Source: Salinadaptatus halalkaliphilus (GTDB lineage: Archaea > Halobacteriota > Halobacteria > Halobacteriales > Natrialbaceae). From it: DNA of 64,000 bases. Every line of letters starts with the position of its first letter. Within the stretch, counting starts at the first letter, position 1. The position numbers and the translations under genes are program-made. The notes beneath the pieces were generated by a model, which saw only the letters and a program-made list of their open reading frames with translations, was not told the DNA's origin and searched no databases. The DNA lies in assembly GCF_006543045.1 (NCBI RefSeq), contig NZ_RBZW01000024.1:1-64000 (forward strand), written 5' to 3'. Below are positions 42,430 to 51,881 of this stretch, one piece after another.

Positions 42430-45400
42430 CCAGTCCGGAACCGATCATCGACGACCGCGATCAGGAGGAACTGTACGAGACGTTGCGCCGTCGAGCAGCT
42501 GCATACACCGACGATTGGGACCCGGAGCGTGGAGACGTCGGTCGGACGCTCGTCCGTATCTTCGCGTCGTTCGAAGCCGACATCCGGAACCGCCTCAACG
42601 AGGTCCCGGAAAAACAGCTTCTCGCTTTCCTCGATGCACTGGACATCGACCGGCGGCCACCACAGGCAGCCCGCGTCCCGCTCTCGTTTTCGGTCTCCAG
42701 TGATCTCGAGCGAAACGTGCCAATCCCCGGCGGAACGACGGCGATTGCGGATCCGGCCGACGGCGACACACAGCAGTTCGAGCTCTCACGGGAGGCGGGA
42801 TTCGAAGCGACCCCTGCGTCGCTGTCCGACGTTGTCGCGGTTGCGCCGAAAGACGATGCGATCGTCGACCACGGCGCGCTGCCGGAAGGTGAACCAGCAC
42901 GGCTGTTCAGTGGCGCCTCGATACAGTCTCACGCACTCTATCTGGAAAACGAGAGCGCGCTCAACGTGGCGCCTGGCTCGAGCTTTGGGCTCCGGATCGA
43001 GTCTCGAGATGGCGCGGAACGGATTTTCGAGGAGACGCGCTGGGAGTACTACGGGGAAGACGAACACGGCGAACTCGGCTGGCACCGTCTCGAGCGCGTC
43101 GTCGACGGTCCACCCGAGTCCGACGATGGCGGTGTCGTGGAGCTCCAGGAACAGTTACAGGAACACGCGGGGACGAGTGGGACCGACACCAGCGACCGTG
43201 AGGACGTCACCGAACAGCGGTTTCGCCCCCCCGGCAAACCGACAGTGCACGAGGTCAACGGCACCGAGGGGCGGTGGATACGCTGTTCGTTACGGAACGA
43301 CACGGTCGTCCCAACGTGGACGATCAGCGCTATTTCGATACACGTGACGAGCAACGACCGGGATGGTGGGCTCGATCCCGATATGTTGCTGTCGAACGAC
43401 GTTCCACTCGCGCTCGAGGAGGGCCGATTTCGTCCGTTTGGGCGCGTTCCGCATCCGCCGGTGACGTTTTTCGTCGCCTGTGAAGAGGCGTTGACGACGC
43501 CAGGCGCCACGGTGGAACTCGAGTTCACCCTGCCGAACGAGTCAGCATCCGGTGGCGAGCGTGGGACAGACCGGTCGATCGACGGCGGCGACGATACTGG
43601 GACTGATCGTAACCCGTTGTCGGGGGCGCTGCCCGACCTCGAGGGGGCAGAAACGAACGTGAACATGGGGCTTCTGGACGGGCCGCCCGAGATTTCCTGG
43701 GAGTACTGGAACGGAACGGGATGGACGCGACTGGAATCCGTCACCGACGGCACCGACGCGTTTCGAACGGCCGGTCGCGTCCGGTTCGAAGTCCCATCGG
43801 ACATCGCCCAGACGACGGTTGCGGGCCACGACGACATCTGGATCCGCGCGCGTCTCGTCAGTGGAACGTACGGCCAGCCATCGCTCGAGGGATCCGACGG
43901 TTCGATGCCCCCAACACTCGTGAACCGAACCGACCCACCGGTTTATGCAACCCTACGCATCGAGTACGATCACACCGATATCGGGTTCGAGACGATCGTT
44001 CGGCAGAACAACGGCGCGTACAGCGACGATCTGACGGCCCGTCGATCCGGGTTCGATCCGTTCGTTCCCCTTCCGGACGACGAACAGACGGCGTATCTCG
44101 GGTTCGATAAGCGACTGGAGGACGGACCGATAACCCTCTTTTTCGTCATCGACGACGCCACGTATCCCGAAACGTTCGACCCTGGCGTTCAGTGGGAGTA
44201 CTGTGTCGACGATGGTGGCCCGACCTGGACGGAGCTGGACGTTCGCGACCAGACCGGCGGACTGACCGAACGGGGAATCGTCATGGTGACGTTTCCGACG
44301 CCGACGGACGAGGTCGAACTGTTCGATCGGCGGCGACACTGGATCAGGGCGCGACTGACGAAAGACCAGTTCACGATCGATCCCGACGGCGACACGTCGA
44401 CGACGCCGGCGAATATGACCACGGAACGAACGACCCTTTCCCCGGTACTGTCGGGGATCTATCCCGATACGCGGTGGGCGTACAACAAGGTTACAATCGA
44501 GGACGAGGTTCTCGGCTCGAGCGACGGCTCCCACGAGCAGTCGGTCGCCTGCTCGCACGCACCGGTGATCGATATCGATCTCTGGGTCGACGCCCTCGAG
44601 ACGATGTCGGCCGGCGAACGACGGCGTCTCCTGGAAGAATGGCCGGCGGATGTCAGCCGGGACCACGACTCACGTGGCGAATTGAAGGCGTTCTGGGTCC
44701 GATGGGAAGTCGTCGACGACTTCCTCGAGTCGGGTCCCCAGGACAGACACTACGTCGTCAACCGGACGTTGGGGACGATTCAGTTCGGAGACGGAGACTG
44801 TGGCAAGATTCCGCCGAGTGGGCAGGACAATATCAAAGCTACGTACACGACTGGCGGCGGAAGCGATGGAAACGTCGATCCGTGGACGATAACCGATCTC
44901 AAAAGTTCGATCGCACTGGTCGACTCGGTCACGAACCCGACATCGGCCAGCGGTGGGACCGGCATCGAGTCGTCGACGACGATGGTCTCACGGTCGACGA
45001 ACTGGCTTCGTCACCGGGGCCGAGCAGTGACTGAACGTGATTACGAGCAGGTTGCAATGGCCGAGTTTCCGGAACTGGCTCGCGTAACCTGTGTTGCCGA
45101 TACGGAGAACCCGGTGACCGTCTACATCGTTCCGAACGCACAGCGGGAGAAACCCGTTCCGTCGATGGAACTGAAACAGCAGGTTCGCCGGACGCTTTAC
45201 GACTGTGCACCCGCGTCGGTGGTTGCAGACGAGACCCAAGATATCGTCGTCCGCGGTCCGGAGTACAGTGAGCTATCAGTTCGAGCGACGGTGCAGGCAC
45301 ACAGCGTCAAGAGCGTGTCCCTGCTTACATCGGCGATCGAAGACCGACTCGACGAGTTCTTACATCCGTTGACGGGTAACGATGGCACAGGGTGGGAGTT

Positions 45401-45608
45401 CGGGACGCTTCCCTCGCAGGACTCGCTCGCCGATGTCATCACGGCCGTCGACGGGGTGGGGGCCGTCTCGAGCATCGGTACGTCGGTCACGGTCAACGAC
45501 GGGCAACGATCGCTGGCCGATCGGTGCGGGCAGGAACTGTTATCGACGGATACGCTGGTTTGTCCAGGACGACACCAACTCGCAGTAACGATACCGGAGG
45601 AACAGTAA
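42426..45608 (+). CDS. Baseplate J-like wedge protein 1 (Afp11-like)
   Basis: A 1060-residue baseplate wedge protein. The N-terminus YETLRRRAAAYTDDWDPERGDVGRTLVRIFA and FEADIRNRLNEVPEKQ is the conserved start of Afp11-type proteins. The middle contains several WEYW/WTRLE-type beta repeats (ISWEYWNGTGWTRLESVTDG). The C-terminal ~330 residues are the baseplate J core: GTIQFGDGDCGKIPPSG, RAVTERDYEQVAMAEFPELARV and the VDGVGAVSS end. Its last base overlaps the start of the next gene. Two to six copies per ring are expected, but stoichiometry cannot be read here. Confidence 0.9.
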   Translation: MTSPEPIIDDRDQEELYETLRRRAAAYTDDWDPERGDVGRTLVRIFASFEADIRNRLNEVPEKQLLAFLDALDIDRRPPQAARVPLSFSVSSDLERNVPIPGGTTAIADPADGDTQQFELSREAGFEATPASLSDVVAVAPKDDAIVDHGALPEGEPARLFSGASIQSHALYLENESALNVAPGSSFGLRIESRDGAERIFEETRWEYYGEDEHGELGWHRLERVVDGPPESDDGGVVELQEQLQEHAGTSGTDTSDREDVTEQRFRPPGKPTVHEVNGTEGRWIRCSLRNDTVVPTWTISAISIHVTSNDRDGGLDPDMLLSNDVPLALEEGRFRPFGRVPHPPVTFFVACEEALTTPGATVELEFTLPNESASGGERGTDRSIDGGDDTGTDRNPLSGALPDLEGAETNVNMGLLDGPPEISWEYWNGTGWTRLESVTDGTDAFRTAGRVRFEVPSDIAQTTVAGHDDIWIRARLVSGTYGQPSLEGSDGSMPPTLVNRTDPPVYATLRIEYDHTDIGFETIVRQNNGAYSDDLTARRSGFDPFVPLPDDEQTAYLGFDKRLEDGPITLFFVIDDATYPETFDPGVQWEYCVDDGGPTWTELDVRDQTGGLTERGIVMVTFPTPTDEVELFDRRRHWIRARLTKDQFTIDPDGDTSTTPANMTTERTTLSPVLSGIYPDTRWAYNKVTIEDEVLGSSDGSHEQSVACSHAPVIDIDLWVDALETMSAGERRRLLEEWPADVSRDHDSRGELKAFWVRWEVVDDFLESGPQDRHYVVNRTLGTIQFGDGDCGKIPPSGQDNIKATYTTGGGSDGNVDPWTITDLKSSIALVDSVTNPTSASGGTGIESSTTMVSRSTNWLRHRGRAVTERDYEQVAMAEFPELARVTCVADTENPVTVYIVPNAQREKPVPSMELKQQVRRTLYDCAPASVVADETQDIVVRGPEYSELSVRATVQAHSVKSVSLLTSAIEDRLDEFLHPLTGNDGTGWEFGTLPSQDSLADVITAVDGVGAVSSIGTSVTVNDGQRSLADRCGQELLSTDTLVCPGRHQLAVTIPEEQ

Positions 45609-47548
45609 TGGGACTCGATCTACCCGAACTCGACGACAGGGAGTACGACGCGTTACTCGACCAAGCGACGAAACTGATCCCGGCGTACTCCGAGGAGTGG
45701 ACGGATTTCAATCCCCACGACCCCGGAATGACGATCGTGGAGGTGCTCGCGTGGCTTACCGAGACCCACACGTATCAACTTGACCAAATTACGGACGACC
45801 ATCGGAGGAAGTACCTTCAGTTGGTCGGCTATCGGCCACGAGCACCGACAGCGGCGACGGCCACGGTTCGGGTCGGCGTTCCCGAAGCACTCGGCGGCAA
45901 ACGGCTTCCGGCAGGTGCACAACTGGGCGTGACCGACGGCGTCGACGACCGGTACCAGTTCGAGACGGAGAGAGACCTCGTCTGCGTAGACGCCTGTGTC
46001 GACACCATCATCAGCGACGTGGATGGGGGGAGCGATCACAGCGAAGCAAACGCCGCCTCGGGATCGTATTATCGGCCGTTCGGTCGCCGCGTCGACGAAA
46101 CCGATACTGTGTACGTCGGATTCGACGACGATCCGTTCGCCGAAACGGATCGGGTCACCCTGTACGTCGCGTATCACGACGACGACCTGCCAGATCCACC
46201 CGAGCCGACGGACGACGGACGGCAACCGACGTTCGATCCCTCTGTCGAACTCGCCTGGGAGTGCTATCGAGACGATGGCTGGGAACGGTTGACCGTTCTC
46301 GAGGACGAGACTGACTCGCTGTACCGAGGTGGTATCGTCGAACTCGAAGCCAACCCCACAACGCAGGCCCGGAGATCCGAGTCGGTTCCGTCCCAGGTTC
46401 CCGACAGCGCGGCTGCCTGGATCCGCTGTCGCGTCGATACCGCCGGCTACGAAATACCACCGCAGCTCGATAGCATCCGAACGAACGTCGTCACCGCGAC
46501 ACACGCAACGAGCGTCGAAACCGAACGGTTGGATCCCCTATCCGACGGATCCAGCTCGAGAACCGTTCGGGAATTCGATAACCAGACGTATCGCTTCGCA
46601 AACAAACCAGTGCTCTCTGCACGAGTGTTCGTCGATGGACAACGGTACACGGAGGTTCCCGACTTCGACGCCTCCGGGCCCGAAGACTGCCACTACGTAC
46701 TCGACCGGGAGGCAGGATACGTAACCTTCGGTGACGGATTCAACGGCACCGTTCCGCCGGCAAACGCGACGGTCATCGCCGACTACGTGTACGGTGGCGG
46801 AGAACGCGCCAACGTCTCGGCGGCAGCCAGCTGGCAACTCACCGATCCGGGGACCGATTTCGAGGCCGAGGCCCGGACTCCGTCGATCGACGTGGCGCCG
46901 CTTGGACCTGCGAGTGGTGGGGCCGACGGTGAAACGGTCGCGGAGGCGTTACAACGGGCCAAACGCGATCTCGATCGGCCGAATCGCGCAGTGACAGCGT
47001 CGGATTATCGGCGTCTCGCTGCACGGACACCTGGTCTCAGGATCGGCCGGACGCACGTAACGGCCGACAGCGAGGGGGTGACCGTGATCGTCATCCCGTA
47101 CGCGCCGGCAGATGTCCCGAGCCCCGATCCGAGTGCGGCGTTCCTCGATACCGTCCGCACGTACCTCCGGGAGCGGACCCTGTTGGGCGATCGATTCACC
47201 GTCGTCGGACCACAGTACGTCCGACTCGAGATCACGGTGAGTGGTGAGGTCCGCCCACAGTACGCACACAGCGGCTTCGAATCTGCGATCGTCGATGCGG
47301 TCGAATCGTACTTGCATCCACTCGACGGGTTCGATGGCGACGGATGGCCGCTCGGACGCTCGCTCGAAATCGAAGCGCTGCGCGACAGTATCGCGGATGT
47401 CGATCCCGTTGGAAAGGTATCGGACCTTTCGGTCACCGCACACGGTGGGACGCCCAGCGGCGACCGGATCAGGATCGGCGAGACGGCGCTGTTTTCGGTC
47501 GAGTGCGTGACAGTCGAGATGCAACGATCCACACTGCGAAGGGGATAG
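45608..47548 (+). CDS. Baseplate J-like wedge protein 2 (Afp12-like)
   Basis: A 646-residue paralogue of the preceding gene with a closely related N-terminus (DREYDALLDQATKLIPAYSEEWTDFNPHDPGMTIVEVLAWLTE). Mid-protein: VYVGFDDDPFAETDRVTLYV and VELAWECYRDDGWERLTVLE. Baseplate J core: GYVTFGDGFNGTVPPANATVIADY, then NRAVTASDYRRLAARTPGLRI. The start at 45608 overlaps the previous stop (TAATG). Together the two J-type proteins should form the wedge heterodimers around the hub. Confidence 0.92.
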   Translation: MGLDLPELDDREYDALLDQATKLIPAYSEEWTDFNPHDPGMTIVEVLAWLTETHTYQLDQITDDHRRKYLQLVGYRPRAPTAATATVRVGVPEALGGKRLPAGAQLGVTDGVDDRYQFETERDLVCVDACVDTIISDVDGGSDHSEANAASGSYYRPFGRRVDETDTVYVGFDDDPFAETDRVTLYVAYHDDDLPDPPEPTDDGRQPTFDPSVELAWECYRDDGWERLTVLEDETDSLYRGGIVELEANPTTQARRSESVPSQVPDSAAAWIRCRVDTAGYEIPPQLDSIRTNVVTATHATSVETERLDPLSDGSSSRTVREFDNQTYRFANKPVLSARVFVDGQRYTEVPDFDASGPEDCHYVLDREAGYVTFGDGFNGTVPPANATVIADYVYGGGERANVSAAASWQLTDPGTDFEAEARTPSIDVAPLGPASGGADGETVAEALQRAKRDLDRPNRAVTASDYRRLAARTPGLRIGRTHVTADSEGVTVIVIPYAPADVPSPDPSAAFLDTVRTYLRERTLLGDRFTVVGPQYVRLEITVSGEVRPQYAHSGFESAIVDAVESYLHPLDGFDGDGWPLGRSLEIEALRDSIADVDPVGKVSDLSVTAHGGTPSGDRIRIGETALFSVECVTVEMQRSTLRRG

Positions 47549-47550
47549 AA

Positions 47551-49692
47551 ATGACGTTTTCCTACACTGTAACGACGAGTGAAACCGACTGGCAGGAGTG
47601 GGCGACGCGAAACGTCCAGCTCACCGACGGCGGTGTCGCGCTCGCGGAGACGACCGCGATCCGTTCACGGCCAGTTGGAGAGTCGGTCAGCGACGTCACT
47701 GTGACTTCAACCGGCGTTCGATACGTTCTCACGACGGACGGCGACGTCTACCGCTACGAGGGGACATCCGAGACCCGGAAGCTGGTAGTCGACGGCACCA
47801 GCCGTCGAGAGTGGACGCCGCGGTTGATCACGGCGAGTGACTCCCGGCTGTTCGTCGTCGACGAAACCGGGTCGGTCACCGCCTTCGCTCCCGAGACGAG
47901 ACGAGAAACGGAAACGTTCGAGACGGCCACTGACGTCCCGACCGCGATCACCTACGAGCGTGGGACACTACACGTTCTCGACGAATCCGGGTCGCTCGTC
48001 TCGATCCGCGGGAACGAACGGGCCACGAACCGATCGTCGGTCCCCATCGTCGATGTCGCGACTGTGCCGGACGGTATCGTGGTACTAACGTCGACGGCGG
48101 ACGGACACGAGGTGTGGCGGTTTCACTCCGACCAGGACGAAACACACAGCGACAAACTGCTCTCGGCCGGGGACATCGTTGCCGGCAGAGACCAGTTCAC
48201 ACCGACGGCGATACTGGTTGCCAGGGGATCGATCGTCCTGGCCGGCCACCTCGAGGGTCAGGACGAACACGCGCTCTTCGAGTACGAGCCGGCAACCGAA
48301 CACCGTTCTCGCCTGCTCACCCTCGAGAACGCAGGGCCGATCGAGACGCTCGTCGGAGATGTGTCCGATGACGGCCTGTGGTCGATGTATGCAATCGATT
48401 CGGACGACCGATGTCTGGCGCTGACCGAACGGGTCGAATACGTCCAGTGTCCCAATCGAAACGCCCACACCGGTTTCGCCGTGACGAGATACGATTCCGG
48501 AACCGACCAACTCGAGTGGCACCGGCTCGTTCTCGACGTCGCTCGCGTTCCGGCAAACACCAGGGCCCGAATCCGATATTACGCGACGGACGAACCGCTG
48601 GTGTCGCTTACGGCTGGTGGGACGCGACCGGCAGAGTCCGCGGATTCCCCGGACGATCACGCGCAGTTTGTCCCGGCCGACGCCCGCGAATCGCTTCGAT
48701 CGATCGGCGTGACCTCCGGGCTAGAACTGGTGCGTACTGGTGCCGAAACGATCGCAACACACCACGAATCAGCGTCGCCGGAGACGGTTCGGGAGTGGCA
48801 ACGGACGGTTTTCGATTCGCTCGTCGCTCGCGCCGAATCGACGTGGGCCGTCGCTGACGTAGACGAGTACCCAGACGTCTTGCTGGACGACGCGACGGGC
48901 CGATATCTATACGTCGCGCTCGAACTCGTGGGCACGCCGACCGAATCACCGCTCGTCGACACCGTGACGGCGTACTGTCCGCGCCAGTCGTATCTGCGCT
49001 ACATGCCGGAACTGTACCAGGAAGACGACCAGTCGGCGGCATTTCTCGAGCGGTTTTTGTCTATCTTCGAGACGTCGTTCGTCGATATCCAGTCCGAAAT
49101 CGAGGGTATTACCCGGTATGTCGACCCGTACGGCGTGCCGAGTGACTCGCTCGAGTGGCTCGAGGACTGGCTGGCGGCCGACGAGTATCGCGAGTGGCCC
49201 GAGAGTGCCCGCCGCGAATATCTCGCACGGGCACCCGAACTCTACGAACGCCGGGGAACACGAGCAGGGTTGCGCGAGTTGATCGAACTGTACCTCCGTC
49301 ATGCCGTCGGCGAGAGACCGGACGAGTCGGGTCGCTCGTCCGGCGATACGCCGACTGGTCACCGGTTGTTCTTCCTCGGGCCCGCGGACCTCGAGCAGGC
49401 CACCGACGGTACCGCCGGTGGGGGCTACGAGTCACTGGTTCCGGCGGACGGGTCGGTGGCCGTCTGCTGTGGGCCGTTCGACTCCCCAGGCGACGAGGCC
49501 GGGGTCGAAACGATCGTCGAGACGGAAACACCCGCACACGTCGACGTGACGATGCATCCGATGACCGACGAGTTCGAACTCGGCCGGGCGGCGTTTCTCG
49601 GGATGAATACGCGACTCGGCACGGAGTCGTTCTCGCTCGGCGATGCGGCGCTCGGTCAGGATACGTACCTGAGTCCGTCCAACGAGCGATAA
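47551..49692 (+). CDS. Tail-I-type baseplate protein with beta-propeller-like N-terminus
   Basis: A 713-residue protein. The C-terminal block from residue ~478 matches the tail protein I/TIGR02242 family: SYLRYMPELYQEDDQSAAFLERFL, IEGITRYVDPYGVPSDSLEWLEDWLA, ARAPELYERRGTRAGLRELIELYL. The first ~350 residues carry repeated blade-like units (VRYVLTTDGDVYRYEG, SRLFVVDETGSVTAFAPE, GTLHVLDESGSLVSIRG), typical of a PQQ/NHL-like propeller. The C-terminal part should sit at the baseplate rim; the propeller could hold a fibre or bind a target surface. It is the last gene of the right structural block. Confidence 0.88.
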   Translation: MTFSYTVTTSETDWQEWATRNVQLTDGGVALAETTAIRSRPVGESVSDVTVTSTGVRYVLTTDGDVYRYEGTSETRKLVVDGTSRREWTPRLITASDSRLFVVDETGSVTAFAPETRRETETFETATDVPTAITYERGTLHVLDESGSLVSIRGNERATNRSSVPIVDVATVPDGIVVLTSTADGHEVWRFHSDQDETHSDKLLSAGDIVAGRDQFTPTAILVARGSIVLAGHLEGQDEHALFEYEPATEHRSRLLTLENAGPIETLVGDVSDDGLWSMYAIDSDDRCLALTERVEYVQCPNRNAHTGFAVTRYDSGTDQLEWHRLVLDVARVPANTRARIRYYATDEPLVSLTAGGTRPAESADSPDDHAQFVPADARESLRSIGVTSGLELVRTGAETIATHHESASPETVREWQRTVFDSLVARAESTWAVADVDEYPDVLLDDATGRYLYVALELVGTPTESPLVDTVTAYCPRQSYLRYMPELYQEDDQSAAFLERFLSIFETSFVDIQSEIEGITRYVDPYGVPSDSLEWLEDWLAADEYREWPESARREYLARAPELYERRGTRAGLRELIELYLRHAVGERPDESGRSSGDTPTGHRLFFLGPADLEQATDGTAGGGYESLVPADGSVAVCCGPFDSPGDEAGVETIVETETPAHVDVTMHPMTDEFELGRAAFLGMNTRLGTESFSLGDAALGQDTYLSPSNER

Positions 49693-49848
49693 CTCGGTCG
49701 ATCGAACTCGTCGCCTGTGTACTGGGGTACCGTCGGCGGGTCGAGATCCCACTCCAAGGAGGGTCGGATGGAGGGCTGGAACAAACCAGTGACACGATAG
49801 CAGGCCGACGGCGATCAGTCGCTACCGGTTGTTCATGGACCGTTCTCG

Positions 49849-51750
49849 CTACCGATCGCCGTCGTGTTCGGTAACCTGTTCGCTGTCGACCGTCTCCTCG
49901 CGCACCGTCATTCCCTTGCGGCCGAGGTGCTGGAGCTGTCGGCGGGCGAAGTCCTCCTCGCGGGTACCCCGCGTCGCGAGCACGTAGACGAGCGCGCCGC
50001 CGGCGGGTCGCATCGTCCGGCCCGCACGTTGGGTGCCCTGTCGCCTCGAGCCGCCCAGTCCGGAGGCGACGATGGCTAGATCGGCGGTGGGGAGGTCGAT
50101 CCCCTCGTCGCCGACCCGAGAGACGATCAGCAGGTCGCGTTCGTCGCGTCGGAACGCCTCGAGGAGGCGACGACGCTCGTGGTGGGGCGTCTCGCCGGAG
50201 AGGAACGGCACCTCGAGCGCGTCGGCGAGTTCCCGACCTTGCTCGAGATAGTCGACGAAGATCAGGGCCTTGCCGTCGGGGTGGGCCGACAGCAGGTAGC
50301 GCACCTCGTCGATCTTGCCGCGGTTTTCGGCGGCGATCCGGTAGCGTTCCCGGCCCTCCGCGGAGCTGTAGGCGTTTCGCTGTTCCTCGTCGTCCCAGGG
50401 TACGTAGCGAATCTCGAGTTCGGGTTCGGCGACGAAGCCGGCGTCGAACAGCGCCTGCCAGTCGGTGCCGATCGGCGGGCCGACGAGCGTGAAGATTTCG
50501 GTCTGGCGGTCGTCCTCCCGGATCGGGCTCGCGCTCAGGCCGAGTCGGTGCCGAGACTGCAAGCGCGTGCTCCGCCGATAGACATCGCTTGGCACGTGCT
50601 GGCACTCGTCGAAGACGACGAGTCCCCACTCGCGGTCGTCGAACAGCGAACGGTGGCGATCCATCCCCGCGATCTGGTAGGTCGCGATCGTCACGGGCCG
50701 GACGTGCTTTTGGCCGCCGTGGTACTGGCCGACCTGATGGGCCTCGAGCGAGGTGTATTCGAGGATGGTGTCGTTCCACTGGCGCGCGAGGTCCCGACTC
50801 GGGACGAGCACGAGCGTCTCGCCGCCGACGTGGGCCATCGCGCCCATCGCCGCGACGGTCTTGCCGCTGCCCGGCGGGCCGACGAAGACGCCCTCGCCGC
50901 GCTCGGCGAATCGGTCGACCCAGGTGCGCTGGTACTCCCGCAGGGACACCTCGAGAGCGATCGCGAGATCCTCGCCCGATTCGAGGTCGCGGTGATCCTG
51001 GACGGGATACCCCGCCTCGTAGAGGATGCGCTTGATCGCGGCTTCGGCCCCCTCCCGAACCCAATCCTCGGTCTCGGAGATCGGCGCGTGGACGTGTTCC
51101 TCGTCGAGTTTCTGGCGGGCGACGTTGCCCATCACCTCCGGGTTGTCGCCCTCCAGCACCGTGTAGCCGTCCTCGTGGGTCGTCAGCCGAAACTGGTGGG
51201 CCCGATCCCACTGACTCCGGACCCACTCCTCCAAGGGATCCGAGCGCTGGTCGAGCGCCTGGCGCATCGTCCGCTGGAGGTCCGCGAACGAATCGTGTGG
51301 CGCTTGCCAGACGTCCGCCGGGCGAACGACGTACCGATAGCTCTCCTCGCCGTTTGCGTCTTCGAGGTGGGCGAACTGGGAGAGTTGCGCGCGCGTGAAC
51401 TGATCGGGCCGATCGACGACGATCTCCCGGCGCTTCGGAAAGACGACGACCCGCTCGCGGTCGGTCAGATCCTCGAGTTCGGTCGGATACCAGACCACGG
51501 GGTCGGTCGAGACGGACAGTCGCTGCAGGTCACCGGCCTCGGCCAGGGCCTCGAGTCGCTCGGTGGCCACAGCCTGCGAGTACTCGAGGGCGTCGGCGAC
51601 CGATGCGGCCGTCAGCACGGGGCGGCCGACGTGCTGGCTCGCCTCGTGGAACGTGGCGATCGAGAACGGTTCGTCGGTCGGCGCCGGTCGGTCGCCGTCC
51701 CCGTCGGCGGGGAGGTCTTCGGTGGGGTCGGCGGATTCCTCGTCGGTCAC
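49849..51750 (-). CDS. XPB/Rad25-like superfamily 2 DNA helicase
   Basis: A 633-residue SF2 helicase. Residues ~1-250 are an N-terminal extension including a winged-helix-like segment (VLTAASVADALEYSQAVATERLEAL). The helicase core has LREYQRTWVDRFAERGEGVFVGPPGSGKTVAAMG (written here as two motifs: Q/Ia region and Walker A GPPGSGKT), motif II DECQH, motif III LGLSASPIRED and motif VI QRAGRTMRP. DECQH instead of DEVH is notable. XPB-like helicases unwind DNA in repair or transcription. The GTG at 51750 (TDEESADP) is preferred to the TTG at 51819. It is convergent with the eCIS right block and probably a flanking chromosomal gene. Confidence 0.87.
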   Translation of the reverse strand: MTDEESADPTEDLPADGDGDRPAPTDEPFSIATFHEASQHVGRPVLTAASVADALEYSQAVATERLEALAEAGDLQRLSVSTDPVVWYPTELEDLTDRERVVVFPKRREIVVDRPDQFTRAQLSQFAHLEDANGEESYRYVVRPADVWQAPHDSFADLQRTMRQALDQRSDPLEEWVRSQWDRAHQFRLTTHEDGYTVLEGDNPEVMGNVARQKLDEEHVHAPISETEDWVREGAEAAIKRILYEAGYPVQDHRDLESGEDLAIALEVSLREYQRTWVDRFAERGEGVFVGPPGSGKTVAAMGAMAHVGGETLVLVPSRDLARQWNDTILEYTSLEAHQVGQYHGGQKHVRPVTIATYQIAGMDRHRSLFDDREWGLVVFDECQHVPSDVYRRSTRLQSRHRLGLSASPIREDDRQTEIFTLVGPPIGTDWQALFDAGFVAEPELEIRYVPWDDEEQRNAYSSAEGRERYRIAAENRGKIDEVRYLLSAHPDGKALIFVDYLEQGRELADALEVPFLSGETPHHERRRLLEAFRRDERDLLIVSRVGDEGIDLPTADLAIVASGLGGSRRQGTQRAGRTMRPAGGALVYVLATRGTREEDFARRQLQHLGRKGMTVREETVDSEQVTEHDGDR

Positions 51751-51881
51751 TGTCGGGGGGTAACGGGACAGCGGGTAAACCGATTTCGTTCCCCCGCACG
51801 TGACTGTTGATCGAGCCAAGCACTACAACGAGATGGTAATTGACCACGGATTTAAGTACACGATGGCGAATCTATTCGGAT

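Noticed and set aside
12146-49692. The locus as an ordinary prophage
   Set aside because: No capsid, portal, terminase, integrase or lysis genes are present, and DUF4255, DUF6760, Pvc15-type ATPase and DUF4157 genes point to eCIS.
49109-51226. A 705-codon leftward open frame overlapping the tail-I and helicase genes
   Set aside because: It is extremely Arg/Pro/Ser-rich with no acidic bias or motifs, and it lies antisense or out of frame to two well-supported genes; it is a high-GC shadow.
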